A stretch of DNA of 64,000 bases, taken from assembly GCA_022836615.1 (NCBI GenBank), contig MU405210.1, positions 605,485-669,484 on the forward strand. The letters run 5' to 3'. The notes under the pieces were generated by a model. That model searched no databases and had not been told where the DNA came from. It saw only the letters and a list, made by a program, of their open reading frames with translations. The position numbers were made by a program, and so were the translations under genes. This stretch comes from Annulohypoxylon bovei var. microspora. Its lineage: Eukaryota; Ascomycota; Sordariomycetes; Xylariales; Hypoxylaceae. Of the stretch, positions 45,559 through 57,425 are shown one piece after another. Positions within the stretch are counted from its first letter, which is position 1. Every line of letters starts with the position of its first letter.

Positions 45559-48512
45559 GGTCAGCCCCCGCGCTGCAGGTTCCCAGCCGCCCCCGGATTC
45601 CAAGACACATGTCTGTAGCCCAGGTTCGTTTCCTGGACGAACGGAAATTCTAGGACCATCTTTCCGGAGACGGCTTGGGGACTTGATGTCTTGGATTATG
45701 AACTTAATTCCCTTGCAAGTAGCACACGGAAAATATGATGGCCGAATACCAAAGCCTCAGGACTTAGGCTCTGCGGCAAGGGTTCCTTCGCGGGAGCCCA
45801 CTTAGGGACATAGGGGGTGGCATAATTATCTACTTACCATTGGTATGGGGTTAGTAGGAGGCTAGTTCATGAAAAACAAAGTCTTCGTGTTGTTGTTATC
45901 CGTTGCCATCTCTCATAATGTTGGCAGACTAGGATTTCTGTCGGCGAAATATAAGTCGCATGGCATCATCGCGTGCTAAGAGCGACCATAACCACCATGC
46001 AAGATGCAAGGACAGGGCGCGGCTATACGACAGATAGACCAACCTACCTAGGTAAGTCGCAATACAGCCGAGTCGGGTACCTAGGAAATACGTGAAAGAA
46101 CCGGGCGCACAAAGCAGCGCCAACAGCTGCACGGTTATCGTCATCCACCTGCAAGCAAATATTACAGTGCCTATAGCCTCCATTGCGGTGGCGTGATGAG
46201 GACGTATACACAGAGACACGAAATCTTTCGACTTTCGCAAAGGGGCGCTGGATTTCGGGCCCGTGACCGGGCTCGTGGCCGAGGTGGCTTGCCCGTCGGC
46301 GCGGGACACAGCTCGTATGGTGGCCCCCTGGCGCCGCCACTCGTTTCAGCGATAGATTTCGAATATCCATACCCAACATACTGGTGTCTAGCATAACTCG
46401 GTAGACAGTTGTGGCAAGTCACTGCAAGAAAGTGTATGGGCATAAAGGGGTAGCCGGGGGAGTAGAACTTCCGCCCGCAAGCCACTCGTACAATATTGGT
46501 TTACTTCACCTACGCCTGTATAAGAATATAGGTAGAATAGACAGATACCCACTTAGAGGTTGCCCTCAGCTGCTCATGAAAAGTGCCGAACTGCATCTAG
46601 GCTCCAGGAACCGGTTTCTGGAGATCGTCCTTCCGGGGCCCCGACCTCTACTCTGTTCGACCCTTGGTCATTTCGGAAGTTACCATCGTTCGACATCGTG
46701 GGATCTAATTCCCCTTGCCCCTATGCGGCGTCCCTTGTTCCCTCCCTAGACACGAGAACGATGCGTGCCTCATGAAATCAGACACTTCTCGCTTTTGCTT
46801 TCCCCCCCCACACCCGGAAAATTTCTGCCCGGTTAGGTAAACGTATGGGAATCCTGACAGGCCAGACCTAGCTATCGTCTCGGCTCTCAGGCTGACTGGC
46901 CCCTGGGGACCCCATATGCTGTCATTCCACACCTTTTGCCTAAATGACGGGCGATCTCCCTCCTAGCGAATCTAGGCGGCCCCTGACCAGTAGGCTAGGA
47001 GCATTTGGGGGCCGTTGGGCGAGGCTCCGTCGGTCATCAAGGCTGAAGTTCCCGTCAGATTCTTCATCGTCTTTTCATCCCTTGTCACCCCTTAGCCTCT
47101 GGTCTACGTGGGTCATGGGGGGCATATCTAGCAAATAGAGGCAAATCTAAGCCTTAGGGGTCCAGCCAGTCAGGGCAGCCGGCGGTAGGTAAGGTAACAA
47201 AGAGGATGGCTGAGTCATGTCTGCGCCGCTCATAGATTCTGATTCGCGGATCGGAAGGTTGGAGCGAAGAGGCCAAGCCTAGAACTCGATCGAGCGTAAC
47301 TAAAATGATCGCCTTCCTGGATTTCCCTCTGCACGCCCGTCACCGTGCATCTCGTACCTACCTACCGAAGGAGCATACGGTGAAAGAATGTACATACAAC
47401 ATACCACATAGGGTGCTGAGGGTGTTCGTATCTTGTATCTACAATGGGGGTACATGGTTGTGCCAACCTTAGTAACCTACACGTACGGAAAAGGGCAAGA
47501 CTAGGACGGGATGGGAAACACAGGGTCTCAATAGGGGAAGTCAAGATTCAAGCAAGCCTCTGATGGGGTGGAACGGGTGGGGGCTATAATAGCACATCTT
47601 ATAGCCCTGGCTTCGGCTGCCACGGCCTAGTGCATAACACGAACCAAACTGTGGCTTCAGCCGGGTCCGCGCACTTTGATTGACAGTGTAATCATCTAAA
47701 TCTGTTTCGATCAAGATTCAAATCGTCCAGAACCGATCGACAGCTGCTGCGCGCTTGCGCCTGTGGCTTGAGGGAGGGGGGGCGTGTAGGATAGAAATTA
47801 GCTTGCTGTTGTAAGCGTGGGCGTATCGGCGCGAACGGGAGAATAACAGTAGAACACGACAGAGCTAAGACGTCTAAAACAACGCAGAGACACGTTGACT
47901 AAATCTAACTGCAGTCAGATTCGGTCGTCGCTGATGTTGTAATGCAGTCTGCATAGATACGTAGGCATGGATGGATGGAGGTTTACAGAACCAACAGAGC
48001 AGAGAGCGTAGCTGTGGTGCTGCGTCGAGGCACAAGGCTAGACCGAGAGCTTCCGACAGGCGCCTCGAACCTGCTGCTGAAGAAGACGAAGAAAAACATC
48101 AGGACGAAGCGAGAGAGAGAGAAGAAAAAAGAAAAAAAGGAGAGAAATAATCTGCAACGCGATGTTGTCTTGCATGCGGAATGACGCAAAGTTGATCCTC
48201 CTTTTTCGCTTTTTATAAACACACTTAGACTTCTCGCTCACTACCGATTGCTGCGCTGTCCGGCGCCTAGTCCCGAAGGAGCTGGGACCGTCTAGCCAAA
48301 AATATCGGAGCGATCTTAAGCGTCGTAGCGCAGCTGTCTGTCTTGGGCACGGTCTTTGTACCGGGAATCCTTGGCCGGAAATCCTCTGCCCTAGGCTAAG
48401 CTTTGACATATTATGGTATAGCTTTGCCGGCGAGCGACGGGCGGCTGCTGCAGTGCGGCGTGACATGTAGGAAATACTTTTTACCTTCTTGCACATCAAT
48501 ATTTGGTAGGTA

Positions 48513-48558
48513 AGGCATGGTATGTAGGTACCTAGGTATGTAGGTAGGTAGGTAGTAG
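48513..48558. repeat. GGTA-type microsatellite
   Basis: Imperfect GGTA/TAGG tetramer run containing GGTACCTAGGTA and four consecutive TAGG units. Confidence 0.8.
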
Positions 48559-50562
48559 GAGGCAAGTATGTAGATATGCATGTAGGTTGGTCGTATAGGT
48601 GGATGCTTGCTTGACTCGCTTGCTTAACGGGAATATCCCTCCTCCTTCTCGAGGTTGGGGAAGAGTCAGGGCCGTCCACCTAAACTCCTTCCCGTGCCCG
48701 AGGATCTGAGCCAATCGTTATGTCGTGGTATCTGGCACAGCATCGTTTTTGGGTCCCCTTTGTGCTGTCTTCCACAAGAACCTAAGATCCAGCTCCCGAC
48801 AGGGTCTCACCGCGCCGTATGTACATCCAGTACCTAACCTAGGTGGTGGAGGGTCGCACCAAACGCAGCAGCCGTCATAAATACCATCCCTTTCGTATGC
48901 AGCGGGCTGCGTCTTGTGTAACCCATCATGCAGTTGTCAGCTTTGGGGTCCCTCCTAACCTCTATTGGCTTTTTTGAAGTACCCCAGGTGCATCCATGCA
49001 ACCCAGTGGGAAGCTTCCAAACTGTTACCGCGCGTTTCGTTATTGTTGCCTGCATTATCTGTAGGTGGGATATGGGATATCCCAGGAAATTCTTTTGGTG
49101 CGTGCTCTAAGTGGTGAGGGATCGCGAGATGATGATGGATCGAAATTTCCGACCTCACCCATTTCATGAAGACCCCTGACAGCCGGTTTTGTGGTGGTTT
49201 TTATGGCTTGTCATGTTACAAGTCCTTACTTTCCTATCTTTCTTGCCTATTTGGTATAACGTTACCGTAACGAGAAGGACTATAGCAAAGATTGCAGGGA
49301 TGAGATTTTTTTTCTTCTCCCTTCCAAAACCCCTCCCCCTGACCGGGACGATGCCGCGTTTTATACGCGCACGACGATCGTCCGCCCGGAAATAGATTCA
49401 AGGAGGGATTTAAGAAAGCAGACAAAGAATTGAAAAGAGAAGCAGCTAGTCGTCCAGCGTCTGCAATGTCGCATCGAGAGCTGCCTGGGTAGGGAGGGCC
49501 GTCTTCGTTAATTGCTAAAACGTGTTCGGGGAATTCTGAGTGGAACGAGATCTCTCCAAAACGAGATTTACCATCTATCGGCGTTACATTCCGATTTTAG
49601 GGGCAAAACCCTCTTTCTCCACGCTGCTACGACTTCGCTATGTATGCTATAAGGCAAGCAGTCGGAGAACCTGGCGTACTGTAGTAGTAGTAAGCTGAGG
49701 CGCATACCTTCGGTAAGTGTCTCTCACGTCGTTTACGTTGAGGTCGTCTAAGCCAAGACGTATACCGGGAGAGAGCTCGTGCCTTACTAGTCGTGAGCCT
49801 CAACACAGATCTATGGGGCTTGCGGAGAACGTCAGAATTTGGAATGCAGATCGGTACCAAGCTTCAAACAGGAGGTATGTAAGGTATGTAGTAATCCGAT
49901 TGATCGTAGAATCGTAATATCATGTGGATCCTCGTTCGAGAAAAGACAGCAAGCGAAATAAGCCTCCATGAAAATATCAGGCTTTGACGAGCAACTTGTT
50001 CACGAGCCTAATTTGTCTTTGCGAACCAGTAGCTTACATTGACCACGAGAGTTGTGTCTCGATCGAGGAAGTGCCTATGTACAGCCCAAGTGCAAAGGGT
50101 ATCCAGTTCGCGCGTCAAGCGGCGGGAATGTATGCCTCGCTTGATTTCACCATCTTGATCACACGCCTTTTCCATACGTCTCATAGCCACGCCAGTTTCG
50201 TTTCCTTCCTCCTCCGGTAGTATGTATGTAGTATGTTTTGATATGTTCTTTTCTTGAGTCATAAACACAATCATTCTGATCCCGCCCCTTAACCTAACCA
50301 TCAATATACCAAACGCTCAATACTCCCAAGAATTGCCGTGAAACTGTGACACGTCCACACCGAGAAATGCAACTGAAAAATCAAACAAAAAAAGTATATA
50401 GTAACACATGGTAATCTAATAAGGTCCGTAAAATTGGGTATTATTTTCGAATAGAATCAGAAGAGCGCCACATCGTTTTTCGAGTTTCTGTGTCACCATG
50501 CTTCACCCCCCCTTCCACCCCCCTTGTTGGTATTTCGTGGACCGTTATTAATGACGTATCCT

Positions 50563-52759
50563 TCAAGTTGTGTGTCCGTATGGTTGGGAAGTCTGAGCCG
50601 GTCCGGGCGTATGACCTCCCTGCGAGAGGCTAAATGAACTCCGTTTTCGTTTCAACCCCGACCCAGATCCACCCATTCCCTCTTGTGAATAGTCCTCGCT
50701 TCTTTCGCTAGACCCCTGTCCCTGGCTTACACTCAGGGGCCCACCCCCGAATGTATCTCTCATCGGGGTCCTGGTACTTGAACTGCCCATACTACCATGT
50801 AGCGCTTGGTTAAAGTCGTGAGAAGGTGCGATTGGCGCGCTCATCTGAGGCATAGAATAATCCTGAACCGAAGATCTGCTGTTAATACCTTGCGTCCTGG
50901 AAAGCGAAAAGTCGATAGGTGCTGTTAAGGGGGCGGAAGGAAAACTCGTAGTGTATGCGGAAGATGATCCGTAAGGTGAAGTAGTTGCAACTCGGGGCGT
51001 CGAAGAGTGGCTAGGAGACTGGAGACTATGGCCAGACGGCATGGTTCGGTATTGGTGCCTTAAGTCCAGGCCGAGTGGAAGAGTTGCGGAAGTCGCTCGA
51101 AGACGAGATCTATTTTGCGAAGGTTGTTGTAGACTTGAGTAGTTAATATTGGTCGGGGAGGTTTGGACGCCCGAAGCTAAGAAAGAGGTTAGCAAGTTAA
51201 TCTAAATACCTAGTGAAAGTATTCCCCTTACTGGAATATGAGTTAGAGTCATAATTCAACGAGCCTCCTGGGTTGCTACCCATCTGGTCGGATTGGTAAA
51301 GAGATGGGTGCCTCCCCCCAATTCCAGGGCTCCCACTAGTATTTGAATACGTAGTGTAGTCGATCGAATCTCCTTTCCATGACATGCTCGATCGTAAGGG
51401 CGACTGTAAACTATCCGGTCGTGATCTCGACAACGTCTCCCTAAGTTGGAGTGGCTGTAAAGGCCGGATTTGCTGTCTGTTTTGTGAATGCATTTGAACA
51501 CCAGAATCAAGGCTGTTCTGTCTAGCGAAAGGGTTCGAAGACCTGTGAGCTCCTCCGAGAGGGCTCGTCAGATGACTCGAATAATATCCTCGGTCGTTCG
51601 ATGACGGCGACAACGGAGAAAGTAGATCGGAATTATTCATGGGTCCCGAAGGCGTGAAGCCGATACTCCCAAAAGCCGGGGTTAAACTACTAGAAGACGA
51701 CATATGGTCGTCGTTCTCCCCTCTTCGCATAGTATCCACCATCAGTGGCCGCATCATGTGGTCCGCATATGACGAAGATCCAAAATCGACAGGAGGCGTG
51801 ATCGGTGTCCCCAGTCCGTGAACAGCCCCATACGGAGAGTGTAGCGCCTGGACGTTGTCAAAGTCGTCCGGCACGGCACGCATTTTGATCATTCGATCTC
51901 GGTCATCGGCTGTAAGCCTCTTGATCTTCGCTCTCCTACAAAAGTTTAGATTTATTTCATTAAAAAAAGTATCGTAATAATCTTACCTGTTTTGAAACCA
52001 GACCTGAACCTGCCTTGGACTCAGCCCTGGGATCTCTCTCGAAAGTCTTTCTCGATGTGCGGCATCCGGATGTGGTTGTTTTGCAAACTCGCTCATTAAG
52101 AATCGGGTTTGCTGGTGTGTAAGCCTGCTTATGTTAACGGTGTTTACTAGCCGCTGAATTATCGTCCCCTACCTAAAGCGCTTCATCTTCCTCCGAGCAG
52201 CTGTGCGCTCGGCTGCGGTTTGTGGTTGCGTTGCCTCTCCCTCTCCCTCTACCATTTCGTCGTCGTCTAATACCTCGTCATCTTCATCTTTTCCTATAGC
52301 ACCCTCATCGTGCCCGGTTGGACCAGATGTTGTTTCTTGCCCCCGCACTGAAGATGCCGGGCCTAACGCGCTTGGTCCAAGTGGAAGTCCATGGGGGTCT
52401 GCAGAAGCCAACGATTCCTCGTGGGCCGACTCCGCCTTAATAGCATAACTCGCGCCCTGTACATCAGGCTGTTCTTGTACAGGAGATTCTGCCTTCGGTT
52501 GTCGTAGTCCAAGCGGATCTAATATACGAGAGTGGCTCATTGGAGAGTGAATACTGCTCTGGGTCGCCTGGTTCGTGTTATCAAGAGTGCTGTTATGTGC
52601 GCTCGCGGGGCGCTGTTGAGAAGTAATGTCATTGTTACTATTAGAGCCCGAAACTTGCTCGAAAGGTTGTGAGAAGATATTACCCTCCCCGGGAGGGAGA
52701 AAGGAGTATTGCCCCTGCCAATCAGGCTGTGTCGACAGATGGCCGTCGTAGCTCGACAT
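50563..52759 (-). CDS. Homeobox transcription factor
   Basis: Four exons: 52759-52173, 52124-51987, 51935-51232 and 51176-50563, in phase, 680 residues with MSSYDGHLS as start; an in-frame ATG at 52846 would add 29. The homeodomain spans about residues 188-250 and is cut by two introns: KMKRFR|LTHQQTRFLMSEF (helix 1), RERLSREIPGLSPRQVQVWFQNR|RAKIKRL (helices 2 and 3). The WFQNRRAKIKR recognition helix is intact. An acidic patch precedes the homeodomain. The long C-terminal part is Ser/Pro/Gln-rich with a basic KRKRSSFSLS near the end, suggesting a disordered regulatory region. Fungal homeobox factors of this type control sexual development and conidiation; I cannot name the ortholog. The gene sits isolated between gene-poor tracts. 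Confidence 0.93.
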
Positions 52760-55700
52760 GCGTGGGCTTGTGGATTTGTGGAAGGTGGTCTCAAATTTGC
52801 TAGACCAGTGGTTTTGCTCCGGTTCGAGATGCCTGGTAACGAGCATTGGAAATGTTGCAGGGGTTTGGATATCGAAAGCGATATAAATTCCAGAAGCTAG
52901 AGGAGCTACTAGCCGAAGTACGTCGTTCAGATCAGCACCAAGGAAACCAACTCTCCACGGTCGATGTTCGACGAAGTAACGGTAAGGCCAGAAATTTTAT
53001 TTTCCTTGACCTCGAAGTCAGCAGTAATCTCGCCTATCGATAGAGAGCTGCAAGACGAGACTATCCAGGACCTTTTAGTACCGGGTTAGGCTCGGGCGAT
53101 CTGTAGCTTCTAGGTGCTTTCTAATAACGCCGAAGACAATCGCACATGCATGCCATGGATATGTAGAGCGGTCGTTGAAGGGCCTTTTCTTTTTCCTTCC
53201 TTGGATAGTAGTCCTTCTGTTGAGATGTTTACTTCGAGGGTTGTCGCAGAAAAAGCTAGCTATCGATGCTCGAACTCTGTAGAATAGACTCTCTTCACCG
53301 ACTAGGACCTAGTGTGTATATATATTGAATTGTTGAAACGAGAGTTAAAGCAACGCAAGCTGCAATAGTACAAACCTATGGTCAAGCCTGTTTGTCACCG
53401 GCTGGGTTGGATGACGAGAAGGTTGCGAGGCATAGATATGAAGCTACCACGTATATGTTGATGATGTAGAGAAGTTGCTTTGAGGTCTGTCCTTCTTGAG
53501 TTTCTATGGCGAGCCGTGTATAGATCGAGGATCCTCGAATGATGGTCTGGTGGGGTCGGTCGCCTCAAAGCGTCTAGACACCGGTAGGCCTTGCGTTATG
53601 TATGTATTTGGGCTTTGGAAGTAGTCCGTGGTCGCAACAAGGCGCCTTCGAGGTAACCCCTGCTCTTGAGGATGACAGAGGTGGAATTAATACCGAACGG
53701 TACCGCCCATCCTTACGGAGAAATGTCCAGGGAGGGTCCGAGGAAAGGGCAGGGCCTGCACGTCTGGAGAAGAGGGTGTTCGTGAGTGTTGGGTCAGCCT
53801 GGGACGGTACCTGGCCAGATACGGTAGAGATATTGAAAAGGGACTGGATGCACGTTTTAAGGCTTCGTCTACCAAGACAGAAGCCGCACGCTTAATAGGC
53901 TAGGTGTGGTAATAAGAAAAAAATCCCCCAGCATGGTAACTGCTGAGCCACACACCTTTTTCTGTCATGGATGATAGTAGAAGTAGCAACGTCTATATCG
54001 AGTGGGCCGTGGCCATTGGGTTTCTCGGCTGAATGGCTAATGCCGTGTTATGGTGGCCTGCCAGAGAACCAACAGACAGACCCTTGCCGTCACAGGCCCC
54101 AACCGGAAACGTCAATAGAATAATAGTAACTACGGAAAGGCAGCCGCTAGACTGTTAGGCATAATTTGTGTTCGACCGTTCAAAACCCGGGATTTCTTGG
54201 TTGAATATCTCCCAATGACTACTAGGTCAAAGACGAAACAGAGAAGGAGTCTGACACATCTAGGAATAACGAGACTTCTTCATTAGAGCTGCTCGCACAG
54301 CCCAGTTCTCCTCAGGTCGAGACTTACGATTTACGAATAGAACTTAGGTACCGTACAGCGGTAAGCAAAGTCCTCGGAGAGAGGACAGGATAAGGAAAAC
54401 ATAACATCTCGGCTGGGACATCTGGGAGCTGGTAATTGGTCCTTCATTACATTAGCTCAGCGTAGACTTCGCGGATGAACGCATGACCGTTGATGAGACT
54501 AGTGGAGGTTCACGCCAATAGGAAGATCAACACCTCTGGGTGGGTGTGGTCCTCGACGTTCTGCGGGGATGGCCTGAAGGACTGGACCAGCAGCCCAGGA
54601 GACAAGAGTGCCCACGGGTGTACAGATGTACAGATTGCTCTGGAGGATCGCATCCGAATCGGTAGGGAAGTAAGCCTGCGAATATTGTGGGCCAGGTAGC
54701 GAGCAAGGGGTATCGATTTGTGATGCTTGCCCTGGCGGTGGCAACAGGGGATCAAGGGAAGATCCCATAAGATCTTCCTTGCCGAAAACCAGTACAATAA
54801 CATGTACCTCGCACAGACAGAGCGGGCATGCAGAGTACCTGTCATCGACCCGCGCTTTAATGCTTATTAAGAAATAAGGATGGTGAGCCGATGTGGACAG
54901 ATGAGGATTCTGCTAGACATTCCTGTGATCACCTATAGGCCGTAATATAGCTAGATGTGAGCCTTCCTCACTTCCTCACTAGTGAGAGTGAGATCGGGAC
55001 GGCTCGCGACCTGTACGGGTTCTATATTCCATGCTATGCGCTCGATAGCTTGATAGAGGGGATGGGCATGGGTTGTTGGGGGGGAACTACAGCACGTAAA
55101 GGATCCAAACTAACAAGCTTCAGATCTGGGGGCCGCTATGAGAGGCAAACAAAGAGAGACGCGCTAGGTGGGTAAACCCCCAGAGCCATCCGAACAATGG
55201 GGGTTTGTGGGAATCTGCGCCGAATGAGCCGTAGGCTGATAATGTGTTACCTACAAAAGCCTGTGGGGCCTGGTGCAACGGTAGGTGAAGTCAGGTACCT
55301 AGTATGTGAGGTAGCAATGCAGTCTTGAATCTCTTGAGATTGCTAGCTTTTAGAAGGAGCCGCAAATGAAAGCGGTATAGAATAAGATTTGAGTGGAGAG
55401 GCTCACAGACAAGAGAGATTTCGATGTTAGAAACAAGTTTACATGGAGTAGGGATGACGTGAAATGTGTGAAGGGTCTGGAGAGATCCTCTTTGAGCTTT
55501 TCTGACGTTGGACAGCTCGAAATCTAGAATAGACCTCAAAAAGTTTGCTGGCCGATTTGGCTAGACTGCAATGGACTGTAGGGAGGTCTGTGGGTACAGG
55601 ACGGAGCATGCCTCTAGCGTGGCTGCGTGGGAAAGCTCTGCGGCAAGGATAGCAGCCCGTGGTTTCATCAGGGGAGGCTGGCTGGGCGACGACAAGGGTC

Positions 55701-56340
55701 CGTGCCAGGGGTGAGGGCGAAGATGGCGCGATAAGATTGATTCCTCACAGATGCTATTCGAGACAGACAGACGAGATTCATAAAACAACGACCAACACCA
55801 GTGCCAAGGAGGATCTCTAGCGAGAACCGTAATTTTGGAGGGATCGGAACGCGGATGGGCTACAGCAAAGTGACGAGATCTTGAGAGAGTTGGCAACTCT
55901 TAGGCTGTGGAGACACGCGAGAGCCCTTTCATTCCATGCGAGACCGTCCTCATGGAACAGATTTGTCTCAAGCCAGCGGGATACGAAAAGTTGGCAACGA
56001 GAAACATCCGGCATCATTGCGTAACTGGTCCTGTTATTGTACCTGGAAATGGGTGCCAGATGGCTGGAATAATTCGAGGCCGCAACTTACACTGTGGGCT
56101 ATTTGCTCCATAGCCACTGGCATATAGACATATAGACGAGACGGGATAGAAAACAGAAAAGACAAGCATCGATATCCCGATAATATTCCTTGGCCGAGAA
56201 GGAGTTGAGTTCTGACGCCATTCATCATCACTGGATGAGGCGATGAGGCGGTGAAGACCGCGACCTCAAACACTTGTTTTCTATTCCAAGGTTGAATGAA
56301 GAAAAGCATGTTGACATAGTAGAAGCATGGGATACAGTAC

Positions 56341-56399
56341 ATATGCGTGCGTGTATATGTGTATATGTGTGTGTATGTATGTGTGTATGTGCGTGTGTG
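56341..56399. repeat. TG-type microsatellite
   Basis: Imperfect alternating TG/TATG run. Confidence 0.85.
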
Positions 56400-56627
56400 A
56401 TGGAGGGGTTAGCGGATTGGGCGTGGATCATTTCTAGTCATTTCAGATCACATTTGCAATTCCAGGATAGTCTCGCAGCTGGTAGATGTACCTGCATACC
56501 GGCGTGTCGGGTCGCCTCTCCGGAAGTACAAAATACAAGGTGCCCAGAACTGATCTGTGCTTATTGATTGGCATCAGCATCGTCCAGCACAGACCTATCG
56601 ATGTCTTGCAGCACGGGGTGGCTGAAC

Positions 56628-56681
56628 ATGGGCAGCATGGGCAGCATGGGTAGTATGGGTAGCATGGGTAGCATGGGCAGT
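56628..56681. repeat. 9 bp tandem repeat ATGGGCAGC, six units
   Basis: Units ATGGGCAGC, ATGGGCAGC, ATGGGTAGT, ATGGGTAGC, ATGGGTAGC, ATGGGCAGT. It could be read as a Met-Gly-Ser repeat, but the surrounding frame has no other support. Confidence 0.9.
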
Positions 56682-57393
56682 ATGGGACAACCCTATGTAT
56701 GGCCTTGCTTTAATGTTTGCAAATCTTTAGTATATCTTAACTACCTACTAATACCAGGTAGGTATTAATACCTTATTTTTACTACATTCCGAATATAATC
56801 AATACCCCTTTTTTATCGCAAGCTGCCAAGCATTCGATTTAGTTACAAGATAAAGGTTCTTCCTAAGTACGTTCGACTTTCGCCTCATAAACTTCTATTT
56901 GCTATTATATTCCAGTTTCAGGAATATATCACAGGTGGCGAATACAGCGCCAACGTGCTCAACTAGGAATACCTCTTATGACGTTAAGGGGGGGAACGTG
57001 GCTGTGGCAGGGATGCAGGCTTTTCGCGACTCCCTGGCTTATGTACATGCTTACATGGCAGCATGGAAACATTAATCTTCTAACATCTGGGACCTGGGTA
57101 CACTACCTAACCTAGCCTACCAACCCAAACCTCTGGTCACGCAATATCGTACGAACTTCAAAGAGCCTCTGAGACAGATACATAACAAATTACCTACCAT
57201 GTAGTCGTTCCTGACTAGTAATTAAGGCCTAGCCTAGTCAGGTTCCGACGGTATGGTTACCGGCGATTGCGCAGCTTGGCCGGGCTTTGAAAACCGTTGC
57301 AACTATTTTCCAACGCGATATTTCGGTAAATCCCGGCCTCTGTTTTTGTGAAGTCTCGCTAAAGCACCTGATGGTTTCCTTCATGATTCTCTA

Positions 57394-57425
57394 GCGTATC
57401 TGCGTATCTGCGTATCTGCGTATGT
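57394..57425. repeat. 8 bp tandem repeat GCGTATCT, four units
   Basis: Three identical units and a fourth with one change (GCGTATGT). Confidence 0.9.

Larger units (their letters stand above)
43074..50562. other. 7.5 kb gene-poor region
   Basis: I find no convincing gene. Frames at 43411-43686, 43586-43888, 46411-46749 and 48038-48679 lack recognisable motifs. It holds a GATA-type microsatellite (45526-45558), an AGGT-rich microsatellite (48513-48558), many TACCTAGGTA words and a tRNA-like half at 44571-44612 that does not fold. It may include UTRs, noncoding RNAs or decayed repeats. Confidence 0.5.

Noticed and set aside
56568..56768. 66-codon frame with Met-Gly-Ser repeats
   Set aside because: It is explained by the 9 bp tandem repeat; the flanks are not coding-like.
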